From CAZMVY01 sp964617875 (GTDB lineage: Bacteria; Planctomycetota; Phycisphaerae; UBA1845; PWPN01), in assembly GCA_964617875.1 (NCBI GenBank), contig CAZUAI010000065.1, positions 1-31,086 of the forward strand: DNA of 31,086 nt, written 5' to 3'. Under the pieces are notes generated by a model. The model did no database searches. It saw nothing but the letters and a program-made list of their open reading frames with translations, and was not told the DNA's origin. How positions within the stretch are numbered: position 1 is the first letter of the stretch; each line of letters starts with the position of its first letter. Both the position numbers and the translations under genes were made by a program. This document shows, in pieces, positions 22,168-30,883 of this stretch.

Positions 22168-24331
22168 GCGCGGCCAGGTGCTTCGAGACGGTCTCGAGGA
22201 ACGCCGCACGGTCGATCGGCTTGGCGATGTAGTCGTCGCAGCCCGCGTCAAGACACTTGCGGCAATCGTCGGACATCGCATGGGCCGTCAGCGCGATGAT
22301 CGTCCCCGCGTACCCGGCGCGGCGCAGCCGGCCGGCCGCGGCGTAGCCGTCGAGAACCGGCATCTGCATGTCCATCAGAATGATGTCGAACGGCCGGCCC
22401 TCGCCCTGGGCCGCCAGAGCCGCATCCACGGCGACCTGTCCGTTCTCGACGACCGTCACCTCCGCGCCGGCCCTTCGCAGAATCGCGGAGATCAGCCGCT
22501 GATTGTCCGGGCCGTCCTCGGCCAGCAGCACACGGGCGGAAATCCTTTTTCGCGGGCCGCAGGCAGGGCCGTCGTCCGGGCGCGGCTTCACGTCGCCGGT
22601 CGCCTCCTGCGGTCGGCGGATCATCGGCACGGCCGCCAGCGGGCCGGTGGCCACGGTCAGGCGGAACGTGCTCCCGCGCCCCGGGGCACTCTCCACGGCG
22701 ATGTCGCCGCCGAGCATCCGGGCCAGCCGCCGGCTGATCGCCAGCCCGAGGCCCGTGCCGCCGAACGACCGCGTCGTCGATGCATCGCCCTGCGTGAAGG
22801 GCTCGAACAGGCGCGACACCTGCTCGGCCGTCATGCCCATGCCCGTGTCGATCACGTCGATCTGCAGCCGCGCGCCGTCGGGGTCCGCGGCGCCGACCAG
22901 GCGCGCCAGGATGCGCACCTCGCCGGCCGCGGTGAACTTGACGGCGTTGCCCACGAGGTTGAGCAGGATCTGCCGCAGGCGGGTCGGGTCCGTGTGGATC
23001 GACGCCGGCATCTCGCTGGCGTATTCGGCGCGCAGCGTCAGGGCTTTGGCCTCCGCCCGCGTGCGCATCAGCGAAACGACATCCTCGATCACCTGGCACG
23101 GCGAGCACGCGATCCGCTCGACCTCGAGCCTGCTCGCCTCGATCTTCGACAGGTCCAGGATGTCGTTCAGGATCTGCAGCAGGTGCTCGCCGTTCCGGCG
23201 GATCGTCGCGATGGCGTCCTGGCGATCCGCTTCGGCGAGGCCCGGTTCGGCCAGGCTGTCGGCGAAACCCAGGATGGCCGTCATCGGCGTCCGGATCTCG
23301 TGGCTCATGTTCGCGAGGAACTCGCTCTTGATGCGGCTGGCGGTCTGCGCGGCCTCCTCGGCGGCCTTGCGTTCGGCAATCTCCCGCTCGAGCGTCCGGT
23401 TGGCCGCGGCCAGCTCCGCCGTCCGCTCCTCCACGCGGCGCTCGAGAGAAGCGTGCGCGCCGCGCAGTTGCTCCATGAGCGAGTTGAAGGCCTCCGCCAG
23501 CACGCCGATCTCGTCGTGCCCGCGGACCTCCACGGGCGGCAGCGCGAGCCCCGTCGGCGTCTCCGCGATCTGACGAAAATGCCCCGCCATCCTCGCGAGC
23601 CGGCGCGACACGACCAGCCGGAAGACGACATAGATGGCGACAAAGAGAAGCCCAAGCCCGGCCACGAGGATGGCGGACTGGCGCTTCATCTCGGCGGCGA
23701 GCGCGGCATTCACGCTGTCCATGGGGACGGCCACGGTGTCCAGCGCGACCACGTCACCCAGCGGCCGGTGAAAACTGCGCGTCGCGCCGTATCGCTGAAT
23801 AAGCGCCGCCGGTGCGTCCTTCGGATCGCCGTGGCAGCGGAGGCACGCCGGTTTCATCCGCTTGGCGGCGAAGTAGGCGAGATACGGTTTCCCGCCGAAA
23901 TGCATCTCGCCGGACCACATCTCGACGTCGGGGTGCTGCCGGAAGTACTCGATCATCCGCATCTCGTCGGGCGTCGCCTGGTTCACGGGGTTGCGGGGAT
24001 TGTCCGCCGAGAACTTGATGATGAACTCCGGAAACTTCTTGCGGACCTGCTCGAAGATGCTTCGCGACACGTAGGATGTGGACATCGCTTCCGGGATGAA
24101 GTCGTCTTTGTCGATCTTGCTCTCGACGACGGGCCGGATCTTCGCCGCCACATAGTCCCGAATGGCCAGGTTGAACTCGATGGCCGTCTGCGCCTGCCGG
24201 CTCATGAGGTCCTTCGCGTGCCGCCGGCTCGCAATGTACGTCCGATAAAGGACGAAACCCGAGAAGAGAACCGCCAAAGCGCCGACGGGCACCAGGAAAC
24301 GAACCCCGATGGTCCGAACACCTCTGCTCAT
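22151..24331 (-). CDS. Hybrid histidine kinase with periplasmic Tll0287-like CxxCH domain
   Basis: A 726-residue membrane sensor kinase. TM1 (about 10-30); periplasmic DUF3365/Tll0287-like domain (about 35-215) with the c-type haem motif CLRCH (163-167); TM2 (about 220-241); HAMP (242-295); coiled coil (295-335). HisKA follows with His344 in NMSHEIRTPM, then HATPase with LRQILLNLVGNAVKF, DTGMGM and GGTGLGL, and a receiver domain with acidic AED, phospho-acceptor Asp654 (ILMDMQMP) and Lys704. Family knowledge and the CxxCH motif suggest redox, NO or haem-linked sensing; the signal is not known. No HPt or DNA-binding regulator is adjacent, so the output partner lies elsewhere. ATG 24331 is chosen; an upstream TTG at 24430 is less likely. 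Confidence 0.85.
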   Translation of the reverse strand: MSRGVRTIGVRFLVPVGALAVLFSGFVLYRTYIASRRHAKDLMSRQAQTAIEFNLAIRDYVAAKIRPVVESKIDKDDFIPEAMSTSYVSRSIFEQVRKKFPEFIIKFSADNPRNPVNQATPDEMRMIEYFRQHPDVEMWSGEMHFGGKPYLAYFAAKRMKPACLRCHGDPKDAPAALIQRYGATRSFHRPLGDVVALDTVAVPMDSVNAALAAEMKRQSAILVAGLGLLFVAIYVVFRLVVSRRLARMAGHFRQIAETPTGLALPPVEVRGHDEIGVLAEAFNSLMEQLRGAHASLERRVEERTAELAAANRTLEREIAERKAAEEAAQTASRIKSEFLANMSHEIRTPMTAILGFADSLAEPGLAEADRQDAIATIRRNGEHLLQILNDILDLSKIEASRLEVERIACSPCQVIEDVVSLMRTRAEAKALTLRAEYASEMPASIHTDPTRLRQILLNLVGNAVKFTAAGEVRILARLVGAADPDGARLQIDVIDTGMGMTAEQVSRLFEPFTQGDASTTRSFGGTGLGLAISRRLARMLGGDIAVESAPGRGSTFRLTVATGPLAAVPMIRRPQEATGDVKPRPDDGPACGPRKRISARVLLAEDGPDNQRLISAILRRAGAEVTVVENGQVAVDAALAAQGEGRPFDIILMDMQMPVLDGYAAAGRLRRAGYAGTIIALTAHAMSDDCRKCLDAGCDDYIAKPIDRAAFLETVSKHLAALTTVA

Positions 24332-24563
24332 ACTGCCGAGGCCATCCTTATCAGACCGCGAGTGCAGAGCCTCTCCTCTGCGAAAGGGGGCCAAGCGTTC
24401 ATCGTCGAGAACCGACACCGCCTTTCGCAAGTCGGCTGCGTATTGATGTGGGGAAAACGCGCCAGATCCCGCGCCTTGGGGTTGGCCGTGAACGCGTGGA
24501 TCTCCGATTGGATGAACCAGTACGGCGCGGATCAGCGTCGTAAGTGCTTACGGGACAATCGAC

Positions 24564-24646
24564 TGGGCGCGGCTGGATTCGAACCAGCGAAGGCAATAGC
24601 CAACGGATTTACAGTCCGCTCCCTTTGGCCACTTGGGTACACGCCC
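24564..24646 (-). tRNA. tRNA-Tyr (anticodon GUA)
   Basis: An 83-base class II tRNA. The acceptor arms GGGCGTG and CGCGCCC pair (one G-U), with discriminator A; CCA is not encoded. The anticodon loop CTGTAAA gives GUA and is closed by GCGGA/TCCGT. The variable arm TGGCTATTGCCTTC is long, as expected for bacterial tRNA-Tyr. The T arm is GCTGG-TTCGAAT-CCAGC. A palindrome, CGTAAG-TG-CTTACG (24539-24552), lies 11 bases past its 3' end and may help termination. The 230-base stretch between it and the kinase gene shows no convincing gene. Confidence 0.93.
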
Positions 24647-24961
24647 AACTATTGTGTTGTCAACGAATTACGCTTGTGCTGGCCGGGCTACGGCGTCGTC
24701 GTGTTGCCCTGCCGCTTGCTCGTCATTCGTCTTGCAGAAGCATAACCTCGGGCCTCGTTGCCGTCAAGGATTCCGCCGGCCCGATCCCAGTTCGCGCTAT
24801 TGCTGAGCCGGCGCCGCGCGACCCGCGAGACGCCGGTGGTGCGTCGGCGGGTGCGGGCCTCGGCGGCCGCGGTCTGCCCGGCAACACGGCCGCGAAAGCC
24901 TGTTCCTGGTAATCCCGCAAGTCGGACGGCGTCCTTTTCACGCCGCCATTCCGGCTCCCTT
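24647..24961. other. Intergenic region between tRNA-Tyr and prepilin gene
   Basis: About 315 bases without a supported gene. A minus-strand frame (24723-24941, 72 residues, GTG start) is open but Pro/Ala/Arg-rich, lacks a good ribosome site and has no recognisable motif. TTGACA on the minus strand at about 24655-24660 is too close to the tRNA 5' end to serve as a normal -35 box unless the precursor starts within a few bases. Confidence 0.4.
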
Positions 24962-24990
24962 TTGACCGCGATCGTCAGGATTGGTACAGT
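24962..24990 (+). promoter_or_regulatory. Promoter for the first prepilin-like gene
   Basis: TTGACC (24962-24967, five of six -35 bases), an exact 17-base spacer, and TACAGT (24985-24990, four of six -10 bases). Transcription would start near 24997, giving an 88-base leader that ends in the strong ribosome site GGAGGAAGGAG at 25072-25082. Confidence 0.55.
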
Positions 24991-25084
24991 GGCGATACGA
25001 GGGTCAGCGTTCCGGCCTGTCACAATCGCACGAGGGATATGGGCTTCGGAATCGCCAGGGGGGCCATCGGCGGAGGAAGGAGTC

Positions 25085-26032
25085 ATGCATCCCGTTCGCA
25101 ATCACACACCACGGCTGCCGCAATGGAAGACGGGCCGGGGCTTCACGCTGATTGAGGTATTGGTCGTGGTCGGCGTCATCGCCGTGCTCGTGGCCATCCT
25201 CACGCCCTCGCTGGCAACCGCCCGGCAGCAGGGCCGGGCGATCGTATGCGCGAATAACATCCGGCAGATCGGAATGGGCTGGCACATGTACGCCCAGCAG
25301 TGGCAGGACGCCGCCGTCGCCGGACGCTTCCCGAAGATCAGCGGGTCCACCAACCTGTACTGGGTGGGCAACGGGTGGAAATACCGTGCCCGCTGGTACG
25401 CCATGCTGGGCGCGCAGGTTCGGCTCTATGCCTTCTCAGCGCCGAGCCCCGACCCGGCGCTCGACAACACCCAGACGGTGGACGGCGAAGTCTTCCTCGA
25501 CCCCGAGGCGCGAGAGTACAACAACAGCCGCAACTACCCCTACGGCTACAACTTCCAGTTCCTGGGCAACAGCCGGAAGCGGCTCAGCGGGGGCGCCACG
25601 GACTGGATCAACTGGCCGGTGCGTGTCGGGCGGATCAAGTCGCCGGCGCGGACAGTCATGGCCGCCGACTCTCTCGGCACGGCGGCCAGCACGCCGGCGT
25701 CGCAGCGGCTGCCCTATGACCCGACCGGCGCCACGGCCACGACCGACCCGGCCCGCGTCCTGAACCACGGCTGGTCGCTCGATCCGCCCCGACTGACCGC
25801 CACGGGCGACTTCTGCGACGACAGCCTGCGCGGCAAGGCCCGCTCCTCCGTTGACGAGAGGCACCGCGGCAAGGCCAATGTCATCTTCTGCGACAGCCAC
25901 GTCGAACGGCTCCGCGCGACGCAATTGGGTTACGTCGTCCATGCCGACGGAACCGTGCCCCTGACCGGGGCCGGAAACAACTCGCTCTTCTCGGGCACCG
26001 GGGCGGATCTGGATCCGCCGCCGATTGAATGA
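25085..26032 (+). CDS. Prepilin-type protein, planctomycete DUF1559-like
   Basis: A 315-residue type II secretion/pseudopilin-like protein. A basic leader ends in the prepilin peptidase site G19/F20 (GRGFTLIEVLVVVGVIAVL), with Glu at +5, followed by a hydrophobic helix and the helical ARQQGRAIVCANNIRQIGMG. The large C-terminal domain ends in the signature RHRGKANVIFCDSHVERL (His...Asp-x-His-Val), as in the expanded planctomycete family. These proteins are exported and anchored; their exact role is unknown. ATG 25085 is supported by GGAGG at 8 bases. It has its own promoter at 24962. The N-terminal DNA upstream of 25085 is open but not conserved-looking. Confidence 0.85.
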   Translation: MHPVRNHTPRLPQWKTGRGFTLIEVLVVVGVIAVLVAILTPSLATARQQGRAIVCANNIRQIGMGWHMYAQQWQDAAVAGRFPKISGSTNLYWVGNGWKYRARWYAMLGAQVRLYAFSAPSPDPALDNTQTVDGEVFLDPEAREYNNSRNYPYGYNFQFLGNSRKRLSGGATDWINWPVRVGRIKSPARTVMAADSLGTAASTPASQRLPYDPTGATATTDPARVLNHGWSLDPPRLTATGDFCDDSLRGKARSSVDERHRGKANVIFCDSHVERLRATQLGYVVHADGTVPLTGAGNNSLFSGTGADLDPPPIE

Positions 26033-26052
26033 CCCGCGGGGAGCACCGGGGA

Positions 26053-27024
26053 TCACGCCCTCGGCTTCCACCCGTACGTGACGTACCTGCTCTCGAACGT
26101 TCCGTCGTTGTACAGGTCGAGGACGGCGTAGCCGGGCGCGCACTCCTGGTTGTCACCCTTCCAGCGGTCGCCCGAGACGGCGCCGCCGCACAGGTAACTG
26201 ACCCCCAGGTAGTCCACCCGTTCGACCAGGTGCAGATGTCCGCTGAGGCACAGCTTGACGTTCGGGTGCCTGACGAAGAGGTTCTTCAGGCGCCGGGCGT
26301 CGATCGACATGACGGCCGCCGGAACGACCCAGTCGCCCGATTTCTCGCTCTGGCCTTTGAAGAACGCCGCCGCCGACAGAATCGGAATGTGGCCGAAGAG
26401 CAGCACCGGCGTCTTCGGGCCGACCCGGGCCAGATCGTGCTCGAGCCACTCGAACTGCTCGTCGTCGATGTGGCCGCGGTAGCCGCTGTCGTCGAACGAC
26501 ACGGTGTCGAGGGCGACACAGTGCCAGCCGGCGCGGTCGAAACTGCGATAGGGCCTCGTCCAGCCCTGCAGCGACAGGATCCACTTCTTGCCGTAGAGCG
26601 GCTCCGTCCCCGTCGTCTTGCTGTTCTTCTTGTTGATGCCCCAGATGTCGTGATTGCCGATGGCGCGCTCGACCGGCACGCCGCACTCGGCCTTCCAGAT
26701 CCGTTGCGACAGTTCCCAGAGCGTCCGCACGCGGTCCTCCTCCGTCGCCGCCGAATCGACGATCATGTCGCCGGTGTCGAGGATGAGGTCCGGGCGGTGG
26801 TGCTCCTGCACATGACGCAGGCAGGCCGCCAGACCCTCCGGCGCCCCCATCTCGGGCCTGACGTGAATGTCCGTCAGGTGCGCGATGCGCAGATCCCGCT
26901 TGCGGCCCCCGTCCGGCGCCGCCTCGCCACGGGCCGCCCCAAGGGTGCCGCCGCCGGCCAGGGCCGCGGCCGCGATGCCGGCCGCCCTCTTCAGGATGTC
27001 GCGACGAGACGACTTCGCGTTCAT
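26053..27024 (-). CDS. Tat-exported calcineurin-like metallophosphoesterase
   Basis: A 323-residue metal-dependent phosphoesterase. The Tat signal SRRDILKR (5-12) is followed by an Ala/Gly-rich hydrophobic stretch to about 36. All metal-binding motifs are present: DIH (52-54), GDM (85-87), GNHD (123-126), GHIP (211-214) and GHLH (262-265). It should hydrolyse a phosphomono- or diester in the periplasm with two metals loaded before export; the substrate is unknown. ATG 27024 has AAGGA 7 bases upstream. GTG 27039, with GGAGGAA 6 bases upstream, is an equally plausible start that adds five residues. The gene is convergent with the first prepilin gene and divergent from the carboxypeptidase gene. 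Confidence 0.85.
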   Translation of the reverse strand: MNAKSSRRDILKRAAGIAAAALAGGGTLGAARGEAAPDGGRKRDLRIAHLTDIHVRPEMGAPEGLAACLRHVQEHHRPDLILDTGDMIVDSAATEEDRVRTLWELSQRIWKAECGVPVERAIGNHDIWGINKKNSKTTGTEPLYGKKWILSLQGWTRPYRSFDRAGWHCVALDTVSFDDSGYRGHIDDEQFEWLEHDLARVGPKTPVLLFGHIPILSAAAFFKGQSEKSGDWVVPAAVMSIDARRLKNLFVRHPNVKLCLSGHLHLVERVDYLGVSYLCGGAVSGDRWKGDNQECAPGYAVLDLYNDGTFESRYVTYGWKPRA

Positions 27025-27175
27025 GCCGATGTCCTTCACTGCGTGTTCCTCCGCATGCACGATTGTTACCGCGTACCCCGGCGCCAAGGCGGGACGCCCG
27101 GCCCCCATGCTACAGCCCCGGCGGGGTCCGATCAATGCCGGCGGCACTCCGGGGGGCATGGTCGTATGTGCGAAC

Positions 27176-27272
27176 GGGGTCAGGAACCGTTGCCGGACAG
27201 GCAGAACACCGTGTTCACGGAAAGCGGACGCCCTGACGCGTTGAGCCCAGGGCAAGAAAGGTTCGTGACCCC
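27176..27272. repeat. REP-like element, GGGGTCAGGAACC ends
   Basis: GGGGTCAGGAACC at 27176-27188 and GGTTCGTGACCCC at 27260-27272 are inverted copies with one mismatch. A perfect internal palindrome, GAACACCGTGTTC, lies at 27204-27216. Elements with GGGTCAGGAACC-type ends are, as recalled, commonly associated with IS200-like Y1 (RAYT) transposases; none is in the window. It occupies the 348-base divergent gap (27025-27372) upstream of the carboxypeptidase, which otherwise shows no gene. Confidence 0.6.
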
Positions 27273-27372
27273 CTCCCTGCGTGGGCAGGAACGGCCATGC
27301 ACCCTCAACTCCGTACGCGGGGCCTCGGGGGTGGACACGGACGCACGCCACCCCGACAATCGCAGATCGGAA

Positions 27373-28590
27373 ATGGCCGATCGCCTGCTCTTTCTGGTCG
27401 CTCTCGCCTTCGCCGCCGTCGCCGGCTGCGCCCACGCTCCGAACCGCCACGAAACCGCCTCAACAGACAGGGCCGTGCGGATCGACGCCGACTTTCCCGG
27501 CGGCAACATCCTCGTGGACCGGATCGATGGCGATCGCGTGTGTCTTCGTCCGGATCCGCGTGACACGCCGCGCTGGTGGTTCTACTGGTACTTCCGTGTC
27601 CGCGGAGCGGCGGGCCGGACCCTCACGTTCGCGTTCACGGACGGCGAGCCGGTCGGCGTCCGCGGCCCGGCGGTCAGCACCGACGGCGGGCGCACCTGGT
27701 CGTGGCTTGGCGCGGCATCCGCGGGCAAGGCCTCGTTCGCGTACACCTTCCCCGCGCAGGCCGACGACGTCCGGTTCGCGTTCACGATCCCTTACGTGGA
27801 GAACGACCTGCGGGCCTTTCTGCAACCGTTTCGCGACCATCCGCATCTGAGGGTCGATTCGCTCGCCGTCACGCCCAAGGGCCGCCATGTCGAGGCCCTT
27901 CACTTCGGCCGCCTCGACGGCACGGCCGAGTACCGCGTACTGCTCACCGCCCGTCACCACGCGTGCGAAAGCATCGCCAGCTTCGTCCTGGAAGGCGTTG
28001 TCCTGAGCGTTCTGCGTGACGAGGAGCAGCAGTGGCTCCGCGACCACGTCGAGTTCCTGGTGGTGCCGTTCGTGGACAAGGACGGCGTCGAGCAGGGCGA
28101 CCAGGGCAAGCTCCGCGCCCCGCACGATCCCAATCGCGACTACGACGGCACGAGCCTCTACCCCGCCGTCGCCGCCCTGCGGGACCGGGTGCCGGCCTGG
28201 GCCGCGGGCCGGCTGCGAATCGCCCTCGATCTGCACTGCCCGTACATCCGCGGCGGACGCAACGAGGTCATTCACTTCGTGGGTCTTCCCGACGAGCGCA
28301 TCTGGCGCGAGGTGCAGCGGTTTTCCGGCATCCTCGAGTCCCTGCCGCCCGCAGGGCTTCCGTACCAGGCCCGTGACAACCTCCCCTTCGGCCAGGAGTG
28401 GAACAAACCGGCCAAGCTCGCGGAAGGCCGGGCGATGGCCGACTGGGCCGGCAGCATTCCCGGCATTCAGGTCGCCGCAACCGTCGAGATCCCCTATGCC
28501 AACGTGGCAGGGGCGATGATCACGCCCGATTCGGCCCGGGCGTTCGGCCAGAACCTGGCTCGAGCGATGCGCCGGTACTTGGAACCATAA
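27373..28590 (+). CDS. M14 zinc carboxypeptidase-like lipoprotein
   Basis: A 405-residue exported lipoprotein (lipobox VAGC, Cys19). An N-terminal beta-sandwich domain (about 35-145, with WWFYWYFRVRG) resembles the domain preceding the catalytic part in cytosolic carboxypeptidases (CCP). The M14 catalytic domain (about 165-405) has zinc ligands His196-x-x-Glu199 (RHHACES) and His288 (ALDLHCPY), substrate-binding Asn254-Arg255 (DPNRDYDG) and catalytic Glu372 (ATVEIPYA). All key residues are present, so it is likely active on a peptide C-terminus or an amide such as peptidoglycan-linked substrates. ATG 27373 is chosen because it creates the signal peptide; the frame is open far upstream. The ribosome site is weak. 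Confidence 0.8.
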   Translation: MADRLLFLVALAFAAVAGCAHAPNRHETASTDRAVRIDADFPGGNILVDRIDGDRVCLRPDPRDTPRWWFYWYFRVRGAAGRTLTFAFTDGEPVGVRGPAVSTDGGRTWSWLGAASAGKASFAYTFPAQADDVRFAFTIPYVENDLRAFLQPFRDHPHLRVDSLAVTPKGRHVEALHFGRLDGTAEYRVLLTARHHACESIASFVLEGVVLSVLRDEEQQWLRDHVEFLVVPFVDKDGVEQGDQGKLRAPHDPNRDYDGTSLYPAVAALRDRVPAWAAGRLRIALDLHCPYIRGGRNEVIHFVGLPDERIWREVQRFSGILESLPPAGLPYQARDNLPFGQEWNKPAKLAEGRAMADWAGSIPGIQVAATVEIPYANVAGAMITPDSARAFGQNLARAMRRYLEP

Positions 28591-28720
28591 ATCCGACAGG
28601 GGAGCACAGGGATCAGCCCTGCGGCGACGGTCGATGTGACGCCCGTCCGTCATATGGATGGGTGCGGGCAAAAACTGTAAGAAAGGTCCATCGGACCGGC
28701 AATACAGAGCAGAGGAGCCT

Positions 28721-29641
28721 GTGCCGACGGTATTGAGGACACACGGGGCGCGCCCTGCCGAGCCGGGGGCCTTCACGTTGGTCGAGCTGCTCGTGGTCGT
28801 ATCGATCACGAGCCTGCTGGTCTCGCTGCTGCTGCCCCCGCTGGGCAAAGCCAGGGAGTCCGCCAAGGTCACCGTTTGCGCGTCGAACCAGCGGCAGTTG
28901 GCGATCGCGGCGACGGCCTACACGGCGGCCAACCAGGACTGGATGAACCCCATTGAGGACTGGTGGCCCTCATCGACGGCCGCCGACCGGGTGGAGGTCA
29001 CGTATCGGGTCATTCTGTTTCCGTACGCGGGGCGTGCCCAGCACGTGTTCGATTGTCCGGCCGAGCGCAAGTACATCTACGGAGACGGCTATTCCGACGC
29101 CGACGAGCGCCGCACCCTGTCCCTCGGCGGCCCGACCACGTCCGACCGGGAGCGATATCCCGGCATCTACGGCATCAAGCATCCGCTGGAGCGTTGGAAT
29201 TTCGGCGGCCTCGGCATCGCCGGGGTGCATTGGCTCGGCAAGAAACAGGCGACGTTGCCCAGGTCGATGCCGTTTGGACGGGCCGTGGAGTCGGGTTACG
29301 CGGACGGCCTGAGAAAGCTTGCGCAGGTCAGAAGCCCTTCCAGGCTGATCTGGTTCGGCGACGGAGCGGGTTATGACGGCGCCGTCGCGAAGTACGGCGA
29401 GGATCTCGGCTGGTGGATCAGGCCCCGGGCCACGGACGGCAGTCAGTGTGCGGCCGGGTTCAATCGCCTGCTGGACGAGAACTACGGTTGCCAGCGGCAC
29501 AACAAGAAGGCCAACTACGCCTTTGCCGACACTCACGTGGCCAGACTGAACGCGAACGACATCCCGTGCAATCTGAACGAGTGCTGGTGGTCGTTCCGGC
29601 CCGAATACCACCGTCTGCCGCCGACAGGCAGCGGGTCCTGA
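28721..29641 (+). CDS. Prepilin-type protein, planctomycete DUF1559-like (second)
   Basis: A 306-residue pseudopilin-like protein related in plan, not closely in sequence, to the one at 25085. The leader ends EPGAFTLVELLVVV; Glu at +5 implies cleavage after Ala17 (before Phe18) rather than after the Gly, a variant seen often in this family. The C-terminal signature RHNKKANYAFADTHVARL matches the His...Asp-x-His-Val motif. GTG 28721 is chosen because GAGGAG lies just upstream; the frame is open to 28658. It is followed 56 bases later by the PepSY gene, probably in one transcript. Trp-rich patches (DWMNPIEDWWP) are notable. Function in the envelope is not known. Confidence 0.8.
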   Translation: MPTVLRTHGARPAEPGAFTLVELLVVVSITSLLVSLLLPPLGKARESAKVTVCASNQRQLAIAATAYTAANQDWMNPIEDWWPSSTAADRVEVTYRVILFPYAGRAQHVFDCPAERKYIYGDGYSDADERRTLSLGGPTTSDRERYPGIYGIKHPLERWNFGGLGIAGVHWLGKKQATLPRSMPFGRAVESGYADGLRKLAQVRSPSRLIWFGDGAGYDGAVAKYGEDLGWWIRPRATDGSQCAAGFNRLLDENYGCQRHNKKANYAFADTHVARLNANDIPCNLNECWWSFRPEYHRLPPTGSGS

Positions 29642-29697
29642 ATGTATGCGCGCCCCGGAACGGCCGGGACGAACCGCTTCTTGAGAGGAGATCGAAT

Positions 29698-30624
29698 ATG
29701 ACCGCATGGCGAATGGCAGGCGTTGTCATCGGGCTGGGCTTCGCGGCCGGTTCCGCGAAGGCGGCGGGCGAAGAGGGTTCCGAGCTGGCCCGCGTACAGG
29801 CCCTGGTCGCGCGAGCCAGGATCACCATGGCGCGAGCCGTCGAGATCGCCGCCCAGGAAGTCAAAGACGGCACGCCGCTGCGGGCCGAGCTGCGGATGGA
29901 GGACGACCGGCCGCAGTACGAGGTGACGATGATCGCCGGCCGCCGGCGCGTGGAAGTGGAAATCGACGCCCTGAGCGGAAGGGTGCTTCGTGTCGAACGC
30001 GAGGAAATCGAAGCGACGGCCAGCCACCGCTGGACGTTCGACAAGGAGCCCGCCGGCACGCTGCCGCCCGGCTGGATCGTCCGGCAGAACAACCCCACGA
30101 AGGAGCTGGCCCGGTGGACGATCGAGGCCGACGCCGACGCCGCGAGCCAGCCGAACGTGCTGAACGTGAAGACCGCGAACGCCAACGCCACATACAACCT
30201 GGTTCTCGTGGAGAAGGCCGTGTACAAGGACCTCAACCTGAGCGTCAAGATCCGCGGCAACACCGGCGCGGACGACCAGGGCGGCGGGCTCATCTGGCGC
30301 TGCCGGGATGAAAACAACTACTACCTCTGCCGGATCAACCCGCTGGAGAACAACTACCGCGTCTACAAGGTCGTGCACGGCAAGCGCACGATGCTCCAGT
30401 CCGTGGACTTCGAGACGCCGACCGGCAAGTGGTTCACGCTCCGGGCGAGGATGAAGGGCAACGAGATCGCCTGCTATTGCAACGGGAAGAAGTGGCTGGA
30501 GATCAAGGACGATACCTTCAAGGACGCCGGGATGATCGGCTTGTGGACCAAGGCCGACGCGTGCAGCTCGTTCGACAACCTGCAGGCCTATCCGATCAGC
30601 GGCGAAGCGGCGCCACCGCGCTGA
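29698..30624 (+). CDS. Secreted PepSY plus jelly-roll (DUF1080-like) protein
   Basis: A 308-residue secreted protein. The signal peptide is cut near AKA-22. A PepSY domain (about 41-102, ITMARAVEIAAQEV ... YEVTMIAGRRRVEVEIDALSG) is a fold often linked to protease inhibition or metal/redox handling. A concanavalin-like jelly roll follows (about 110-300) with GGGLIWRCRDENNYYLCRIN and FTLRARMKGNEIACYCNGKK, resembling DUF1080/LamG sugar-binding domains. GAGAGGAG at 29683-29690, 7 bases from the ATG, gives a strong start. It follows the second prepilin gene closely and may share its transcript. Binding of a surface or dietary glycan is inferred from the fold; no catalytic residues are evident. Confidence 0.75.
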   Translation: MTAWRMAGVVIGLGFAAGSAKAAGEEGSELARVQALVARARITMARAVEIAAQEVKDGTPLRAELRMEDDRPQYEVTMIAGRRRVEVEIDALSGRVLRVEREEIEATASHRWTFDKEPAGTLPPGWIVRQNNPTKELARWTIEADADAASQPNVLNVKTANANATYNLVLVEKAVYKDLNLSVKIRGNTGADDQGGGLIWRCRDENNYYLCRINPLENNYRVYKVVHGKRTMLQSVDFETPTGKWFTLRARMKGNEIACYCNGKKWLEIKDDTFKDAGMIGLWTKADACSSFDNLQAYPISGEAAPPR

Positions 30625-30883
30625 CGGCAACTGGCACGACAGCGCAGGGTTGTCCGTTGTGCCCCTGCAAACACGGGCGTCCCAGTCCGGAAGCCATCAG
30701 TTCCGCCATGACTCCGTCAATGGCAACTGCCTACGTGTGCGAAACCGAAGCGACCTCGCGCCGCAGCGCCAACTGCGACCCCGGTTCGACCCTCAAGACG
30801 GAGACACGGTTGCGACCGACGAAAGCGTTGGGGCCGGGAGTCCCCGCGCTCGCCTGCTCGCTCTCCGGTCAAGCGGAAACGCC
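30625..30883. other. Non-coding stretch after the PepSY gene
   Basis: About 260 bases with no supported gene and more even base composition than the coding DNA. A minus-strand frame reads with some gene-like character but is broken by a TAG near 30732, so a decayed gene is possible. No terminator hairpin with a T-run was found directly after 30624. Confidence 0.35.

Noticed and set aside
24399..24596. Open frames between the kinase gene and tRNA-Tyr on both strands
   Set aside because: One overlaps the tRNA, another lacks a start and ribosome site, and none resembles a known protein.
24650..24665. TTGACA upstream of tRNA-Tyr as its -35 box
   Set aside because: It is too close to the mature 5' end; the matching -10 would fall inside the tRNA.
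24723..24941. 72-residue minus-strand frame
   Set aside because: Pro/Ala/Arg-rich, weak start, no motif; likely chance in GC-rich DNA.
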